The notes: generated by a model from the letters alone, not told the origin. A DNA stretch of 64,000 nt from Fundicoccus ignavus (GCF_009659375.1 NZ_WJQT01000006.1:62001-126000), one strand, 5' to 3'; counted from the stretch's first letter, positions 8,476 through 18,409 are shown. Made by a program: numbers and translations.

Positions 8476-9360
8476 TTATTGAGCGCGCATCTCATCAGCC
8501 AGATCTTTCATCAGTGGTTTTAGCCAAGAAGCTAAGTCATCTAACTCAAAACCAGCTTTAGCAATCTTATCCGACTTAAGGTACCAGTGATGACGCGTGT
8601 TAAACGGTGAGCCTGTAATGCTTTCGTCCGTATAGTCCACTTCAATTGCTTGACCTGTCATTTCTTCGAGCCAGTCGATAAATGTTTGACGGCTAATCGC
8701 ATCCTGTGAACTAATATTAAAGCTACCTGTTTGTTCGTTTTCAATTGCCCAAACAATCGCATTGGCTGCGCTGCTTCCTTTAACAAAGTTTATGCGCGCA
8801 TCTGGATTGTTGAATTGAATGGTTTCGTGTTTCAGCGCTTTCTCTACATACGTATGCAGACGTTTCGTATAATCATCGTTATCTAACACAATTGGGAAAC
8901 GAAAAGCCGTCACTTGGAAAGGTGCTTGGGTGAACAACACTTGTTCAGCTTGACGCTTGCCTTCACCGTAATCAACCGTTTTGTTTGGATCAATTTCATA
9001 GGTTAATGGATCAAAGTCCGCCTCTACATATCCGTCTTTATTACCCTCATAGGTTGCCAATGAAGAGGTAAAGTAATAGTGCTTCAATTGTTGACCGAAT
9101 TTTTCAATACGAATTCGTGCATCCTCAGCGTTATAACAAATATTATCGAATACTGCATCCCACTGTTGTGCTTGAACTGCTTGCCAACCAGCATGAGCTG
9201 CATCGCTCGCATCTAACACAATATGTTGCACTTGACCTTCAAACGGAACCGGATTGTTACCTCGCGTCGCAACAGTCACCTCATAACCTTGATCTAATAA
9301 TAATTGGACGGCTTTCTTACCGAAGAAATTCGTTCCACCTAACACAAGTATTTGTTTCAT
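8476..9360 (-). CDS. Atypical SDR NAD(P)-dependent epimerase/reductase
   Basis: A 294-residue protein. The N-terminal dinucleotide-binding motif is VLGGTNFFG, the variant GGTxFxG form of atypical short-chain dehydrogenases related to the CSP41/epimerase group. DNICYNAED is near 90-97, and the usual YxxxK is replaced by a weaker YGEGKRQAE segment near 155, which supplies Tyr and Lys. Cytosolic; no substrate can be assigned. It starts with ATG after AAGGGGAAC and ends before its own terminator, so it is a single-gene unit. Confidence 0.8.
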   Translation of the reverse strand: MKQILVLGGTNFFGKKAVQLLLDQGYEVTVATRGNNPVPFEGQVQHIVLDASDAAHAGWQAVQAQQWDAVFDNICYNAEDARIRIEKFGQQLKHYYFTSSLATYEGNKDGYVEADFDPLTYEIDPNKTVDYGEGKRQAEQVLFTQAPFQVTAFRFPIVLDNDDYTKRLHTYVEKALKHETIQFNNPDARINFVKGSSAANAIVWAIENEQTGSFNISSQDAISRQTFIDWLEEMTGQAIEVDYTDESITGSPFNTRHHWYLKSDKIAKAGFELDDLASWLKPLMKDLADEMRAQ

Positions 9361-9499
9361 TTCGTTCCCCTTTTCTTATCTCATTCAATTAAGTTTTTTA
9401 CAATAGTCCTAGAATATAGAACTCAAAGATAGATATCTACCATGGATGTCCACCTTTAGATACGGACGGCTTTTTGTATCATATTCTGCCAAAGGAATG

Positions 9500-10609
9500 T
9501 TAATGACTGCTTATGAAATCCTCTGTCAGCAGGTTTCTTTCAAAGACTCGATTCGTATCGATGCGCGTGATCTCGACCTCCGATAAATCGGTTATCGCTC
9601 CTGTAACCTTTCCTTTCGCTATGACCTGTCGAATCATATCCCCATCCGGGAAATACCAATAAACGCTGATACTATTGGAGAAAATTTCATGAGAAATCTT
9701 GGCATAATCGCCCAAATCTTCCGTTAGCTCTCCTAGCAAAATGGATGGTTTTTCTGTTTCATCCGCATTCTCTTCTGCTTCTTCACCTAGCTTCAAGCGT
9801 TCATTGAAAACCTGGAGCGAATTCACTTTATTCGAATAGGCCGAGTTGTTGGAGCTAAAATCAAAACCTGCCCGCTTCCGCCTTTCCACACTACTTAAAT
9901 ACGTTTGCCCACCACTCGTTCGAGAAAATTTAATCGCTACGTATTCCTCTGGTGAAAATTCAGCTAAGCCATCGTCATAATAGTAAACAGGCGAATGAGT
10001 CCCGAACCAACCAGCCTGCTTCACCACTCGCGTCGGCGTCAAGTCGGTATAATGCTCCTCTACGATTTCAACGGAAACCATAGGGCGATCATTAGTAGTG
10101 GTTACACCGTACAGTGCAGTATACTGATTGACAGCCTCCAGAAACAAGTCATTTAACTGTTGTTCATCGTATAGCGCTTGCGTAAATTCTTCCGTCACAA
10201 ACTCTTCAATGGCTAACACACTTTCATGAAAATTCAAAACCATATCTTCGATATGATACTGATAGACTGTTTCCACGCCATCAATCGGTTCGTTGGTAAT
10301 CACCTGATCCGGCTCACCAAACATCTTTTGGATATCCTCCAATAACACTTCCGTCTTCTTGCCACCCTGCATCTTATCGAAGGTCGGTGACTCGAAATGC
10401 TCATCCAATATTTCCAAACGTTCATTCAGCTCAGCTTTCGAAGTGACGACTTCCCCTTGATAACGCTTCACTTGTTGCGTATACTCGCGCCCAGCCTCTA
10501 ACACCGGACTCGTATACTTAAACCAAGAAATAAAGCCATACACCCCAAGCACCACTAACGCAATAAAACCCGCACAACCAAGCAAACAGCCCTTTAGTCG
10601 CTTATTCAT
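9500..10609 (-). CDS. Membrane-anchored exported protein of unknown function
   Basis: A 369-residue protein with one N-terminal membrane segment (about 9-30, CLLGCAGFIALVVLGVYGF) and the rest outside the cell. Residues about 85-125 (LLEDIQKMFGEPDQVI...VYQYHIEDMVLNF) resemble the small repeated fold found in SmpA/BLIP-like proteins, but this is only a pattern similarity. The Cys residues at the membrane edge do not form a clear lipobox. It is a single gene with a GAGGTGG ribosome binding site. Not recognised as a named family. Confidence 0.6.
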   Translation of the reverse strand: MNKRLKGCLLGCAGFIALVVLGVYGFISWFKYTSPVLEAGREYTQQVKRYQGEVVTSKAELNERLEILDEHFESPTFDKMQGGKKTEVLLEDIQKMFGEPDQVITNEPIDGVETVYQYHIEDMVLNFHESVLAIEEFVTEEFTQALYDEQQLNDLFLEAVNQYTALYGVTTTNDRPMVSVEIVEEHYTDLTPTRVVKQAGWFGTHSPVYYYDDGLAEFSPEEYVAIKFSRTSGGQTYLSSVERRKRAGFDFSSNNSAYSNKVNSLQVFNERLKLGEEAEENADETEKPSILLGELTEDLGDYAKISHEIFSNSISVYWYFPDGDMIRQVIAKGKVTGAITDLSEVEITRIDTNRVFERNLLTEDFISSH

Positions 10610-10730
10610 TTAACCACCTCTTTTTCTCTTATATCCTATCACATGTTCGCCCAATTACAGATTAAATACACCTCCTGCCAGAATACGAAATAGATTATTT
10701 TGCGTAAGTTAACCTCGAACTAGTTCGAGA

Positions 10731-10990
10731 CCGTTTAGCAGTTTTAACTTGATTATATCGCTTTATTTTTGCTGGAATATTTAACATAGATCAGCGACTT
10801 GTTTTCCAAAGCGGTACAAAGGCAAGCCATCGTTACTAACAGAATAGCTTGCTCTGACTATTAATAAAGAAAGCAAAGTAGACAGTGCCTAGCCGATTGA
10901 GCTGGAAAAGCACGAACGTCATGCTCATCAATAAAGCTTTGAGAGCGACCACCGCCTTGGAAAACAACAAGCTGAACGTAGTACAAAGCT
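10731..10990 (+). repeat. Nested-palindrome element, copy 1 (full)
   Basis: It shares with the other full copies a TTTTAACTTGATTATAT lead, TTGTTTTCCAAAGCGGT on the left, CTAGCCGATTGAGCTGG in the centre and ACCGCCTTGGAAAACAA on the right. The left and right parts are inverted complements, so the element folds into a long nested hairpin. It lies between an exported-protein gene and the rlmD paralogue terminator. Confidence 0.8.
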
Positions 10991-11029
10991 TGATAAATCA
11001 ACATAGAACTTATAAAACCTTATATTATA

Positions 11030-11074
11030 AAAAATCAGCCTCTCGCTAATGACTAATTAGCGAAAAGACTGATT
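11030..11074 (-). terminator. Intrinsic terminator after the second rlmD
   Basis: On the minus strand AATCAGTCTTTTCGCTAATT pairs with a matching AGCGAGAGGCTGATT arm and is followed by six T. Confidence 0.8.
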
Positions 11075-11084
11075 AAAGTTAAAT

Positions 11085-12452
11085 TTATTTAGTTAATAAA
11101 GCTACTACCTCAACATGTGGCGTTTGGCCAAATAAATCCACTGGTTGAACAAATTGTAATTTATAACCCGCCTCAGAGAATAATTGACAATCACGTGCGC
11201 ATGTTGCTGGGTTACAGCTTACATAAACAATTTTCTCTGGCTCTTGATTAATGACTGCTGTAACAAAGTGCTCATCTAAACCTTTGCGCGGTGGGTCAAC
11301 TACGACAACATCAAATTTCACGCCTAAATCATTCCAGCGTGGTAACCATTCTTCTGCTTTACCTGCTTCGAAGATCACATTATCTAAGGCATTTAATTTC
11401 GCGTTTTGTTCAGCCATCTCAATGGCTTCTGCAACAATCTCCATTGCATAAACATGTTTAGCATGTTTTGCTAATGACAGACTAAGCGTTCCAATTCCAC
11501 AGTATGCATCTAACACTGTTTCTTCACCCGTTAATCCTGCAGCATCGATTGCTGTTTGGTATAACACTTCAGCTTGTGGTGTATTCACTTGGTAGAATGA
11601 GTTAGGTGAAATGCGGAAAGTCATATCTAACATTTTGTCTTCAATGTAATCTTTACCCCATAAAATTTTATTCTCAGGTCCAAGGATTACATTTGTCTGC
11701 TTCGTATTAATATTCTGAACGATGCTGACAACATTAGGTAATGCTGCTTTGATTTTCTCAACAATGTATTCTTGTTTTTCTAAACGTTTTTGATTGATGA
11801 CTAATAAAATCATCATTTCACCTGTATAATGACCACGTTTCACAACGATGTGACGAACCACTCCACGGTTAGTTCTTTCATCATAAGGACGTACACCTTC
11901 TTCACGTAAAATATCGCGAATTGTGATAATCGCCTGATCAATTTCAGCATGTTGAATGTAAAAGTTTTCTACTGGCACTAAGTCATGGCTATTACGACGG
12001 AAGAAACCTGTTTCCAATTGTCCTCTGACACTGCGCACTGGGATTTGTGCTTTGTTACGGTATTCCCAAGGGTTTTCCATACCAAGTGTTGGTTTCACAT
12101 CAGCATCAACAAAGTGACCAATTCTTTGGAAAGCTTGTTTAACAACTGATTGCTTATAGTTTAGTTGTGCAGGATAACTCATATGTTGTAGAGTCATTGT
12201 ACCGATTTGACGGCCAATTGCATCCGTGATTTCGACACGATCAGGACTCTCAACAAGTATTTTCTGTAAGCGGCCGTAACCAAATTTCTTGCCTGCTTTC
12301 GTAATATTGAAAATGATTTCTTCTCCCGGAATGACTCCTTCAACGAAAAATGGGAAATCATCAATTTTTACAACGCCTGCTCCTTGAGATGTTAAGTCAA
12401 CAACAGTACCTTGTAATTCTTCGTTCTTTTTAAATATACGCATTTCTTTCAT
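11085..12452 (-). CDS. rlmD: 23S rRNA uracil-C5 methyltransferase, RlmD/RlmCD type
   Basis: A 455-residue TRAM-plus-methyltransferase protein with LDAYCGIGTLSLSLA (SAM binding), VVDPPRKGLD, the catalytic YVSCNPATCARD and the terminal HVEVV base motif. This is the canonical Firmicutes form, closer to consensus at the catalytic loop (SCNPAT) than the paralogue at 6893-8305 (SCAPKS). The start is ATG after AGGAG. Like its paralogue it lacks the iron-sulphur cysteine set. One of the two may methylate U1939 and the other U747 or a tRNA, but the sequence does not decide. Confidence 0.92.
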   Translation of the reverse strand: MKEMRIFKKNEELQGTVVDLTSQGAGVVKIDDFPFFVEGVIPGEEIIFNITKAGKKFGYGRLQKILVESPDRVEITDAIGRQIGTMTLQHMSYPAQLNYKQSVVKQAFQRIGHFVDADVKPTLGMENPWEYRNKAQIPVRSVRGQLETGFFRRNSHDLVPVENFYIQHAEIDQAIITIRDILREEGVRPYDERTNRGVVRHIVVKRGHYTGEMMILLVINQKRLEKQEYIVEKIKAALPNVVSIVQNINTKQTNVILGPENKILWGKDYIEDKMLDMTFRISPNSFYQVNTPQAEVLYQTAIDAAGLTGEETVLDAYCGIGTLSLSLAKHAKHVYAMEIVAEAIEMAEQNAKLNALDNVIFEAGKAEEWLPRWNDLGVKFDVVVVDPPRKGLDEHFVTAVINQEPEKIVYVSCNPATCARDCQLFSEAGYKLQFVQPVDLFGQTPHVEVVALLTK

Positions 12453-12693
12453 AATTAGCTCCTAGCTGTTCTATTTGTCACCCTATTGTACCAAACTTAA
12501 ACAAAAGTTACTCGATTCTAAATAAAAATTAATAATATATTTTCACAACATTTTTGTTCGCGTTTTCAACAAAGTGTCATGACATCAACGTTTTAAACTT
12601 TATTTATATTTTTAACTTCACAAATTTGTGCAATCCATTAGAAAAAGTTGTGTTTTTATTGAATTTTTTACTAGTGCATCTTTTCACGTTCTG

Positions 12694-12702
12694 TGCTATA
12701 AT
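12694..12702 (+). promoter_or_regulatory. Extended -10 promoter of the flavin-carrier-like gene
   Basis: TGC followed by a perfect TATAAT at 12697-12702, 33 bp before the GTG start. No clear -35 box is seen, as expected for an extended -10 promoter. Confidence 0.6.
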
Positions 12703-12734
12703 ACATTCAGAAACAATTTCGAGGAGGAAATTTT

Positions 12735-13784
12735 GTGAAAAAGATTAAATTAGTCGGGTTAGGTTTAGTTGCTTCATTGTCATTGGCTGCTCCAGCAGTT
12801 TTAGCAGGGGTAAGTGGCTTGGATTACACTCCAGCAATCGTTCAAGCGCAAGAAGATGGCACAGTATTGAAAGTAGCTTATTTAGCTGCTCATGGTGATC
12901 GTTCATTCACATCCGTTGCAGTATTAGTCAAAGGAGACGTTATTGTTGATGCATACCTTGACGAGTACCAATATAGCGAGGGCTATGAAGGTGTGCCAAA
13001 CTCAGATGCAAGTTTTGGTGAAGCTTTCCCAGAAGGCCTAGTCTTAGCAAGTAAAAAAGTTAACTCAGAAGCTTACTCAGCATCTATGGCTGAAAAAGCT
13101 GGCTCAACAGTTGCTTATGACGAAAACTTAGCAGCTATCGAAGACTCAGTTAAAGGTAAAACGTTTGAAGAAGTAGAAGCTTTAATTGGTGAATTAGATG
13201 CCTTAGGTGAAGATGGCAATGTTTCTGATGTTGTTTCAGGCGCTACTTTAGCAGATGCAAGTGGATACGTTGGTGCTATCTTGGAAGCAGCCAAAACTGG
13301 CATGGAATTCCCAGCAGCAGCAACAGAAGCGGCTGATTTAGAAATCAAACAAGTTTTAGCAGCACCACATGGTGACAAATCATTTGCCTTAGTCAACGTT
13401 GTTCTTGATGGTGACGTGATTGTTGCGGCTTCTTTAGATGAATTCCAATTCGTTGAAGGTGATCAATGGACAGGTGTTCCTAACTCAGACGCTGCATTTG
13501 GCGAAAACTATCCAGAAGGAAGCACTTTAGTTTCTAAATTAGTAGATAGCGAAGGATACTCAGCTATGATGAGTGAAATTGCTGGTTCAACTGTTTCTTA
13601 CTATGACAACTTGCAAGCTGTAGTTGCCTCAGCAGTTGGTAAAACAACTGAAGAAATCTCAGCAACAATCGAAGAATTAAACGGCTTAGGCGAAGATGGA
13701 AATGTTGCGGATGTTGTATCTGGTGCTACTTTGGCAGATGCTGCTGGTTACTTACAAGCAATCTTAGACGCTGCAGCAAACTAA
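12735..13784 (+). CDS. Exported protein with two FMN-binding-like domains (candidate flavin electron carrier)
   Basis: A 349-residue exported protein starting with GTG after GAGGAGG. The signal peptide ends near VQAQE (about 39) with no lipobox Cys. The rest is two homologous halves (about 45-190 and 205-349), each with a DRSF/DKSF strand, DEYQ/DEFQ, VPNSDA, FGE, the AGSTV helix and DVVSGATLAD (SGAT at 168-171 and 329-332). SGAT resembles the threonine that ApbE flavinylates in FMN-binding domains such as PplA, NqrC and RnfG, but the residue two after the Thr is Ala rather than Ser/Thr, so covalent FMN is not certain. A role in extracellular electron transfer is an inference, helped by the exported reductase 5 kb away. 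Confidence 0.65.
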   Translation: MKKIKLVGLGLVASLSLAAPAVLAGVSGLDYTPAIVQAQEDGTVLKVAYLAAHGDRSFTSVAVLVKGDVIVDAYLDEYQYSEGYEGVPNSDASFGEAFPEGLVLASKKVNSEAYSASMAEKAGSTVAYDENLAAIEDSVKGKTFEEVEALIGELDALGEDGNVSDVVSGATLADASGYVGAILEAAKTGMEFPAAATEAADLEIKQVLAAPHGDKSFALVNVVLDGDVIVAASLDEFQFVEGDQWTGVPNSDAAFGENYPEGSTLVSKLVDSEGYSAMMSEIAGSTVSYYDNLQAVVASAVGKTTEEISATIEELNGLGEDGNVADVVSGATLADAAGYLQAILDAAAN

Positions 13785-13822
13785 TTAATTATTAACTATT
13801 CATCCAACATAATTTATAGTTG

Positions 13823-13852
13823 AAAGACGAACTCACTTGGGTTCGTCTTTTT
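13823..13852 (+). terminator. Intrinsic terminator after the flavin-carrier-like gene
   Basis: AAAGACGAAC, 8-nt loop, GTTCGTCTTT, then further T. Confidence 0.9.
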
Positions 13853-13883
13853 CGTAATATATGGGGTTATAAGTTTTATATTG

Positions 13884-14000
13884 ATTCACCAAGCTTTGTA
13901 CTTCAATCAGCTAATTCTTTTCCAAGGCAGTGGGCTCTATCAAAGCCTCACGCTTGCGAGGGCTTTGATAGCTCAATCGGCGAGTTTCCTTCGGATGAAT
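13884..14000 (-). repeat. Nested-palindrome element, inverted partial copy
   Basis: Read on the minus strand it gives GCCGATTGAGCT, GAGGCTTTGATAGAGCCCAC, GCCTTGGAAAAG and GTACAAAGCTTGG, the right half of the element family in reverse orientation to the copies at 10731 and 20771. An open frame through it (13820-14014) is an artefact of the repeat. Confidence 0.65.
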
Positions 14001-14077
14001 TAGATCAGATGTGATTAGACTGAATCGGATTTAATTTTTTATCAATAGATTGAATATTTATTGGATTATATTGATAA

Positions 14078-14205
14078 TTCTAAATTCAATGTTCAAACTC
14101 AGCATTTGAGTTTAATGATTTACCCCTTCAATGTTCAAACTCATTAGGGCCTCCTGAGTAGAATGACTTCTTTTAAAAAACGAAGTCGCCCTTTTATTAG
14201 TCTTT
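14078..14205. repeat. AACTC/GAGTT hairpin pair plus GACTTC hairpin module
   Basis: Two CAATGTTCAAACTC motifs, one with a TGAGTTTAATG partner, are followed by GACTTCTTTT...CGAAGTCGCCCTTTTATTAG. The same ordered module is found at 35640-35790 in diverged form. The last hairpin ends in a T-rich tract and may act as a terminator. Confidence 0.6.
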
Positions 14206-14250
14206 TCGAGCAATTGTCTCTTATGAAATATTCAAACTATGTCTGATTCC

Positions 14251-14445
14251 TTTAAATTTCATTTAGCAGTTTTATTGTAATAATACAACGAGACAGTTAT
14301 TGGAAGGCTATGCGTAGCTCAGCGACTTGTTTTCCAAAGCGGTATTAAGGGCAATCGGCGTAGCTTGGTGTGACTTTGAGCGCAGCGAATTAGACACACC
14401 CTAGCCGATTGAGCTGGAAAATCACGAACGTCATGCTCATCCAAT
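14251..14445 (+). repeat. Nested-palindrome element, copy 2
   Basis: Contains GTAGCTCAGCGACTTGTTTT, CCAAAGCGGT, GGCAATCGGCGTAGCTTG and CTAGCCGATTGAGCTGGAAA. The far right arm (GCCTTGGAAAACAA) is missing, so it is truncated next to the ABC operon terminator. Confidence 0.75.
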
Positions 14446-14453
14446 AAAACAAC

Positions 14454-14499
14454 AAAAGCTCCAACAACGCCCTTATACAAGGCAGTTTGCTGGAGCTTT
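14454..14499 (-). terminator. Intrinsic terminator of the amino-acid ABC operon
   Basis: Minus-strand AAAGCTCCAGCA and TGTTGGAGCTTTT form the stem, with a T-rich end. Confidence 0.85.
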
Positions 14500-14510
14500 C
14501 TGACATTAAA

Positions 14511-15248
14511 TTAACCTTTTAAGAAACGTGTTAAGAATTCTTTTGTACGTTCTTCTTTTGGATTACTGAAAATTTCTTGCGGTGTGCCTTCTTCGGCAAT
14601 AACGCCTTTGTCCATAAAGACAATACGATCTGATACATCACGCGCAAATTCCATTTCGTGCGTCACGATAATCATCGTTAAACCTGAATTGGCTAAATCG
14701 CGCATTACTTTCAATACTTCGCCAACCATTTCAGGGTCTAATGCTGAAGTTGGTTCATCGAATAACATGACATCCGGTTGCATGGTTAAAGCACGTGCAA
14801 TCGCAACCCTTTGTTGTTGCCCACCTGACAATTGACTAGGACGAGCATTGATATATGCTTTCATTCCTACTTGTTCCAAGTGTTTTAGCGCTAACGCTTC
14901 TGTTTCAGCTTTTGATTTACCTAAAACTTTAACAGGACCAACTGTACAGTTACCCAACACATCTAAGTTATTAAATAAGTTGAACGACTGGAATACCATC
15001 CCAATATGACTACGGTATTTCGTTGGATTATATTTACGAGCTAATACATTATCACCACGGTAATTAATTTCGCCACCGGTTGGATCTTCAAGTAAATTGA
15101 CACATCTTAAAAGCGTTGATTTACCAGAACCTGATGAGCCGATAATCGAAATAACTTCACCCTCGCTGACCGAGAAATTAATGTCTTTCAAAACCTCGTT
15201 CGTTCCGAAAGTTTTACTTAAATGTTTGACTTGAATAATTTCACTCAT
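14511..15248 (-). CDS. Polar amino-acid ABC transporter ATPase
   Basis: 245 residues from ATG at 15248, which is set by an AAGGTAGGTG site; the GTG nine bases earlier is part of that site. Walker [11 protein letters not shown]-loop FQSFNLFNN, signature LSGGQQQR and Walker [13 protein letters not shown] are complete. This is the GlnQ/HisP/ArtP type that drives import of polar amino acids. The gene directly follows the permease gene. The matching binding protein is not adjacent; the best candidate is at 21065-21892. Confidence 0.93.
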   Translation of the reverse strand: MSEIIQVKHLSKTFGTNEVLKDINFSVSEGEVISIIGSSGSGKSTLLRCVNLLEDPTGGEINYRGDNVLARKYNPTKYRSHIGMVFQSFNLFNNLDVLGNCTVGPVKVLGKSKAETEALALKHLEQVGMKAYINARPSQLSGGQQQRVAIARALTMQPDVMLFDEPTSALDPEMVGEVLKVMRDLANSGLTMIIVTHEMEFARDVSDRIVFMDKGVIAEEGTPQEIFSNPKEERTKEFLTRFLKG

Positions 15249-15249
15249 G

Positions 15250-16020
15250 TTAAACACCTACCTTGTCTTCGATTTTAGCCACTTGATTTTGATTACCGCC
15301 GACTAATTGGAAGTTTACGTTACCATCCATACGACGCTCTAAACGACCTAAAATCCAAGTTACTGTATAAGTTAAGATGAAATAAATTACTGCCGTTACT
15401 AAAAATGTACCAAAGAAGTTAAAGTTGTTTGACGCAATCGTGTTTGATGTAAAGTATAACTCGTTAACTGAAATAACATTCAATACTGAAGTATCTTTAA
15501 TATTAATCACAAACTCATTACCAACTGATGGTAAAACATTACGGAAAACTTGTGGCATTACAATTTCTTTCATTGTTTGCCAATGAGTCATCCCAATCGC
15601 GCGTGCTGCTTCAAATTGTCCTTTATCAACCGAGATAATCCCACCACGTACAACTTCTGACATATAAGCCCCTGTGTTAATCGAAACAATCAGAAACGCA
15701 GCCTGTAATGATGTAATATTCCATCCCCATAAAATTGCCGTACCATAGTAGAATACCATCGCCTGAACGATCATCGGTGTTCCACGGAAAATTGAAATAT
15801 AAGCATTCAATAACCAGTTGACCACTTTAAGAAAGACGTTCTGTCCTCTACTCTTTGAGGCTGGAATCGTACGAATAACGCCGACTAAAATCCCAATACC
15901 TAAACCAATAATCGTCCCTGTTAAGGAGATTAGCAGTGTATACCAAATCCCTCGCATATAACTCTCTCTGTTATTTAGAAAAATTTGGAGCATGTCATTT
16001 AAAAAATCTAGTGTTCCCAC
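15250..16020 (-). CDS. Polar amino-acid ABC transporter permease
   Basis: A 256-residue HisM/GlnP-type permease beginning with GTG at 16020 after GGAGG. Several membrane segments are visible, and the cytoplasmic EAA-type loop ([21 protein letters not shown]) that contacts the ATPase is present at about 137-157. There is no fused binding domain, so the transporter needs a separate binding protein. Confidence 0.92.
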   Translation of the reverse strand: MGTLDFLNDMLQIFLNNRESYMRGIWYTLLISLTGTIIGLGIGILVGVIRTIPASKSRGQNVFLKVVNWLLNAYISIFRGTPMIVQAMVFYYGTAILWGWNITSLQAAFLIVSINTGAYMSEVVRGGIISVDKGQFEAARAIGMTHWQTMKEIVMPQVFRNVLPSVGNEFVINIKDTSVLNVISVNELYFTSNTIASNNFNFFGTFLVTAVIYFILTYTVTWILGRLERRMDGNVNFQLVGGNQNQVAKIEDKVGV

Positions 16021-16254
16021 TTTTCTGCCTCCAATAATTTTAACTTTTACGCATCCAATAATATGGAAATTATACCATACCTCAGGCCTTCAACCAACCT
16101 GAAACTGATGATGCACCAACTAAATATTTTAACAAGCATCTCTCATAAAATCAATGGTTATAATACTATCCAACAACTTCTCGCTTCACTCTGTAACCCT
16201 CAATTGAAATATATAAAGAGAATCGTTAACTCCAAAGATGAATTAAATAAAATA

Positions 16255-16284
16255 GAAGCCTGCCGGTTTCCCCCAGCAAGCTTC
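16255..16284 (-). terminator. Intrinsic terminator of the VOC/MFS operon
   Basis: GAAGCTTGCTGG and CCGGCAGGCTTC pair on the minus strand, followed by a TATTTTATTT tract. Confidence 0.8.
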
Positions 16285-16296
16285 AACTCTCTATCT

Positions 16297-16740
16297 TTAC
16301 ACAATTAACATATCATTTTCATCAAATTCCCAATCAGGCCCATAAGCAACTTCCCAATAAAAGCCGTTCAATTCCTTGAAATAACCTCCATAGCCGCCCC
16401 AACTCGTAGCTTGTGGTGCTTTAATCATTTCAGCCCCCGCTGCTACAGCTTGTTCCATTACTTCGTCTACTTCAGCCTTTGACTTGCCATTATAAGCTAA
16501 TGTAACACCTGTAAAGCCAGTAGGCGCCGTCAATTCTTCTTCACTCGCAATATCTAAAATTAACTCTTCAACAGGAAATAACGATATTTTAGTCCCTTTA
16601 TTTTTGAAAAAAATCACGCCAGGTTGTTCTTCATTACCAATAATCGACACATCAAACCCTAGGCCATCTCGGTAAAATTTGAGTGACGCTACCATATCGC
16701 GTACACCTAACGTTAGTAAATTTAATCGATCCATTTTCAT
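16297..16740 (-). CDS. VOC (glyoxalase/bleomycin-resistance fold) protein
   Basis: 147 residues with two beta-alpha-beta-beta-beta units: LNLLTLGVRDMVASLKFYRDGLGF at the start and a C-terminal GGYFKELNGFYWEVAYGPDW unit. The C-terminal Glu expected for metal binding is present in FYWEVAY. The substrate is unknown. It overlaps the upstream VOC gene by ATGA and is last in the MFS-VOC-VOC operon. Confidence 0.85.
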   Translation of the reverse strand: MKMDRLNLLTLGVRDMVASLKFYRDGLGFDVSIIGNEEQPGVIFFKNKGTKISLFPVEELILDIASEEELTAPTGFTGVTLAYNGKSKAEVDEVMEQAVAAGAEMIKAPQATSWGGYGGYFKELNGFYWEVAYGPDWEFDENDMLIV

Positions 16741-17147
16741 CCGAATGTCTCCTTTTCATTAATAGGTTTCACATCATCCTTAACCGCAAAGTAATGCCCT
16801 TCTGGATCGGCAAAATTAAATACATGTCCCATTGGCATTGCCACTAATTCACCAACTGTGATGCCTTGATCACGGAATTTATAATATAAAGCCGTCGCAT
16901 CAGGTGTTTGAAACATTAAAGAGGGTGTCCCTAAATTTAATTCGGGTGACTGTTGTGCAATGACTGCACGATCAAATAACACTAAATGCGTCTGACTGTT
17001 TTCACTCGCCGCAATTTCAATAAAATGCATTTCTGAATCAACTAGCGATTCTTCAATTAAGTTAAAGCCTAACTGGTTTATCCAAAACTCTTTCATGATG
17101 GTTACATCTTCAACATATATCATGACTTGTATTAATTGTTCAATCAT
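16737..17147 (-). CDS. VOC-family protein
   Basis: 136 residues, with the VOC pattern IQVMIYVEDVTIMKEFWINQLGF at the start and MGHVFNFADPEGHYFAVKDD at the end. It overlaps the MFS gene by ATGA upstream and the next VOC gene by ATGA downstream, so all three are made from one message. Two VOC proteins with an MFS exporter suggest detoxification or resistance to a small molecule, by inference only. Confidence 0.85.
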   Translation of the reverse strand: MIEQLIQVMIYVEDVTIMKEFWINQLGFNLIEESLVDSEMHFIEIAASENSQTHLVLFDRAVIAQQSPELNLGTPSLMFQTPDATALYYKFRDQGITVGELVAMPMGHVFNFADPEGHYFAVKDDVKPINEKETFG

Positions 17148-18409
17148 CGTCGTTCAATCCTCTCTAACTTAGTATCACTTGCCTCGGAAACCTCTCCTGC
17201 CAGTCTTAGGGTCGTATTTTGGAAGACATACAGTGAGAGTAAAAATAAACAACTGCCTGTAAAAATCAACATCCATTCTATCTTAACTATGTCGGCTAAA
17301 GGTCCGAATACTAACATCCCTAATGGCATCATGGATGTTTGAATCATGCCTAGTACACCGAATACGCGGCCCAAATAGGCCTCTTCCACGTTTTCTTGAA
17401 TAATGACCGTCGATGGCGTGTTGAAAAATGGCATCATGATACCGAAAATGCCCATCATTGAAATATAGGGCCAGAATGGTGTGAGGACGCCCATCAAAAT
17501 GGTGCAAATCGAAATCACAACTCCCGAAACGGCAATGGTCACCATTCGATTACTAAAGCCGCCCCAACGCGTAATTAATGCTCCCCCTAACAACATTCCG
17601 ATGGAAAATATCATTTCAAGTGCAGATAGACGCCAGACTTCTTCGCCATAATTGCGCGTAATTTGTAATGGGGTTAAGAAAGAAACCGGCGCCATCAGAA
17701 TAAACATTACCGCAAATAACGCAAAGAAAACTTTTAGAAAGCGATGCGTCACGACATACCTCAAGCCTAGTTTGAAATCTTCCCAATACGACATTTGTGC
17801 TTCTGATGAACCTTGCGTTCTTGCAGGAATTTTTAAGAAATAGTGTAAAACAACGATCGCAAAAACTGCCGTCACAACATCAATCATGAAGATATTTGGC
17901 ATCGTCGTTAGACTAAGCAGCCCCGCACTCAGCATCGGTGAAATGAACATAATCACAGCCTGTAAACTAGCATTCACACCGTTCACTTTGGTTAATGCTT
18001 CTTTCGGTACAATCTGAGGTAAAATCGCACTAATCGCCGGGCTTTGCACACCCCCACCAATCGCCCTCACCACAGCCATCACTAAAATTAACGTATTGGA
18101 CCCATAGCCCATATAATACAGAATTGCTAAGATGAAGGTTGCGAATGCAATGCCACCGTCGGATAACATGATTAACCATTTACGGTCATAGCGGTCAGCC
18201 CATACCCCTGCAAATGGTGAGACAATAAACATTGGTACAAAGCCACAAATAATATATAAAGTCATCATAAAGCCAGACTCCGTATCCAAAGTGATATGCC
18301 ACATCATCGCATACTGCACCAAGGAAGAACCCAATAATGTTAACGCCTGGCTACCTAAGAAATAAGCTGCTTGTTTGACCCATTTAGGTTGATTTATAAG
18401 TTCTCTCAT
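17144..18409 (-). CDS. MFS efflux transporter (MFS_3, macrolide-efflux-like)
   Basis: A 421-residue protein with about 12 membrane segments and the MFS loop motif GVWADRYDRKW at about 67-77. The start, WVKQAAYFLGSQALTLLGSSLVQYAMMW, is typical of the MefA-like MFS_3 branch. It is the first gene of the MFS-VOC-VOC operon. Its substrate cannot be predicted from the sequence. Confidence 0.85.
   Translation of the reverse strand: MRELINQPKWVKQAAYFLGSQALTLLGSSLVQYAMMWHITLDTESGFMMTLYIICGFVPMFIVSPFAGVWADRYDRKWLIMLSDGGIAFATFILAILYYMGYGSNTLILVMAVVRAIGGGVQSPAISAILPQIVPKEALTKVNGVNASLQAVIMFISPMLSAGLLSLTTMPNIFMIDVVTAVFAIVVLHYFLKIPARTQGSSEAQMSYWEDFKLGLRYVVTHRFLKVFFALFAVMFILMAPVSFLTPLQITRNYGEEVWRLSALEMIFSIGMLLGGALITRWGGFSNRMVTIAVSGVVISICTILMGVLTPFWPYISMMGIFGIMMPFFNTPSTVIIQENVEEAYLGRVFGVLGMIQTSMMPLGMLVFGPLADIVKIEWMLIFTGSCLFLLSLYVFQNTTLRLAGEVSEASDTKLERIERR

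Noticed and set aside
13820..14014. A 64-codon open frame
   Set aside because: It begins within a terminator and runs through an inverted copy of the nested-palindrome element.
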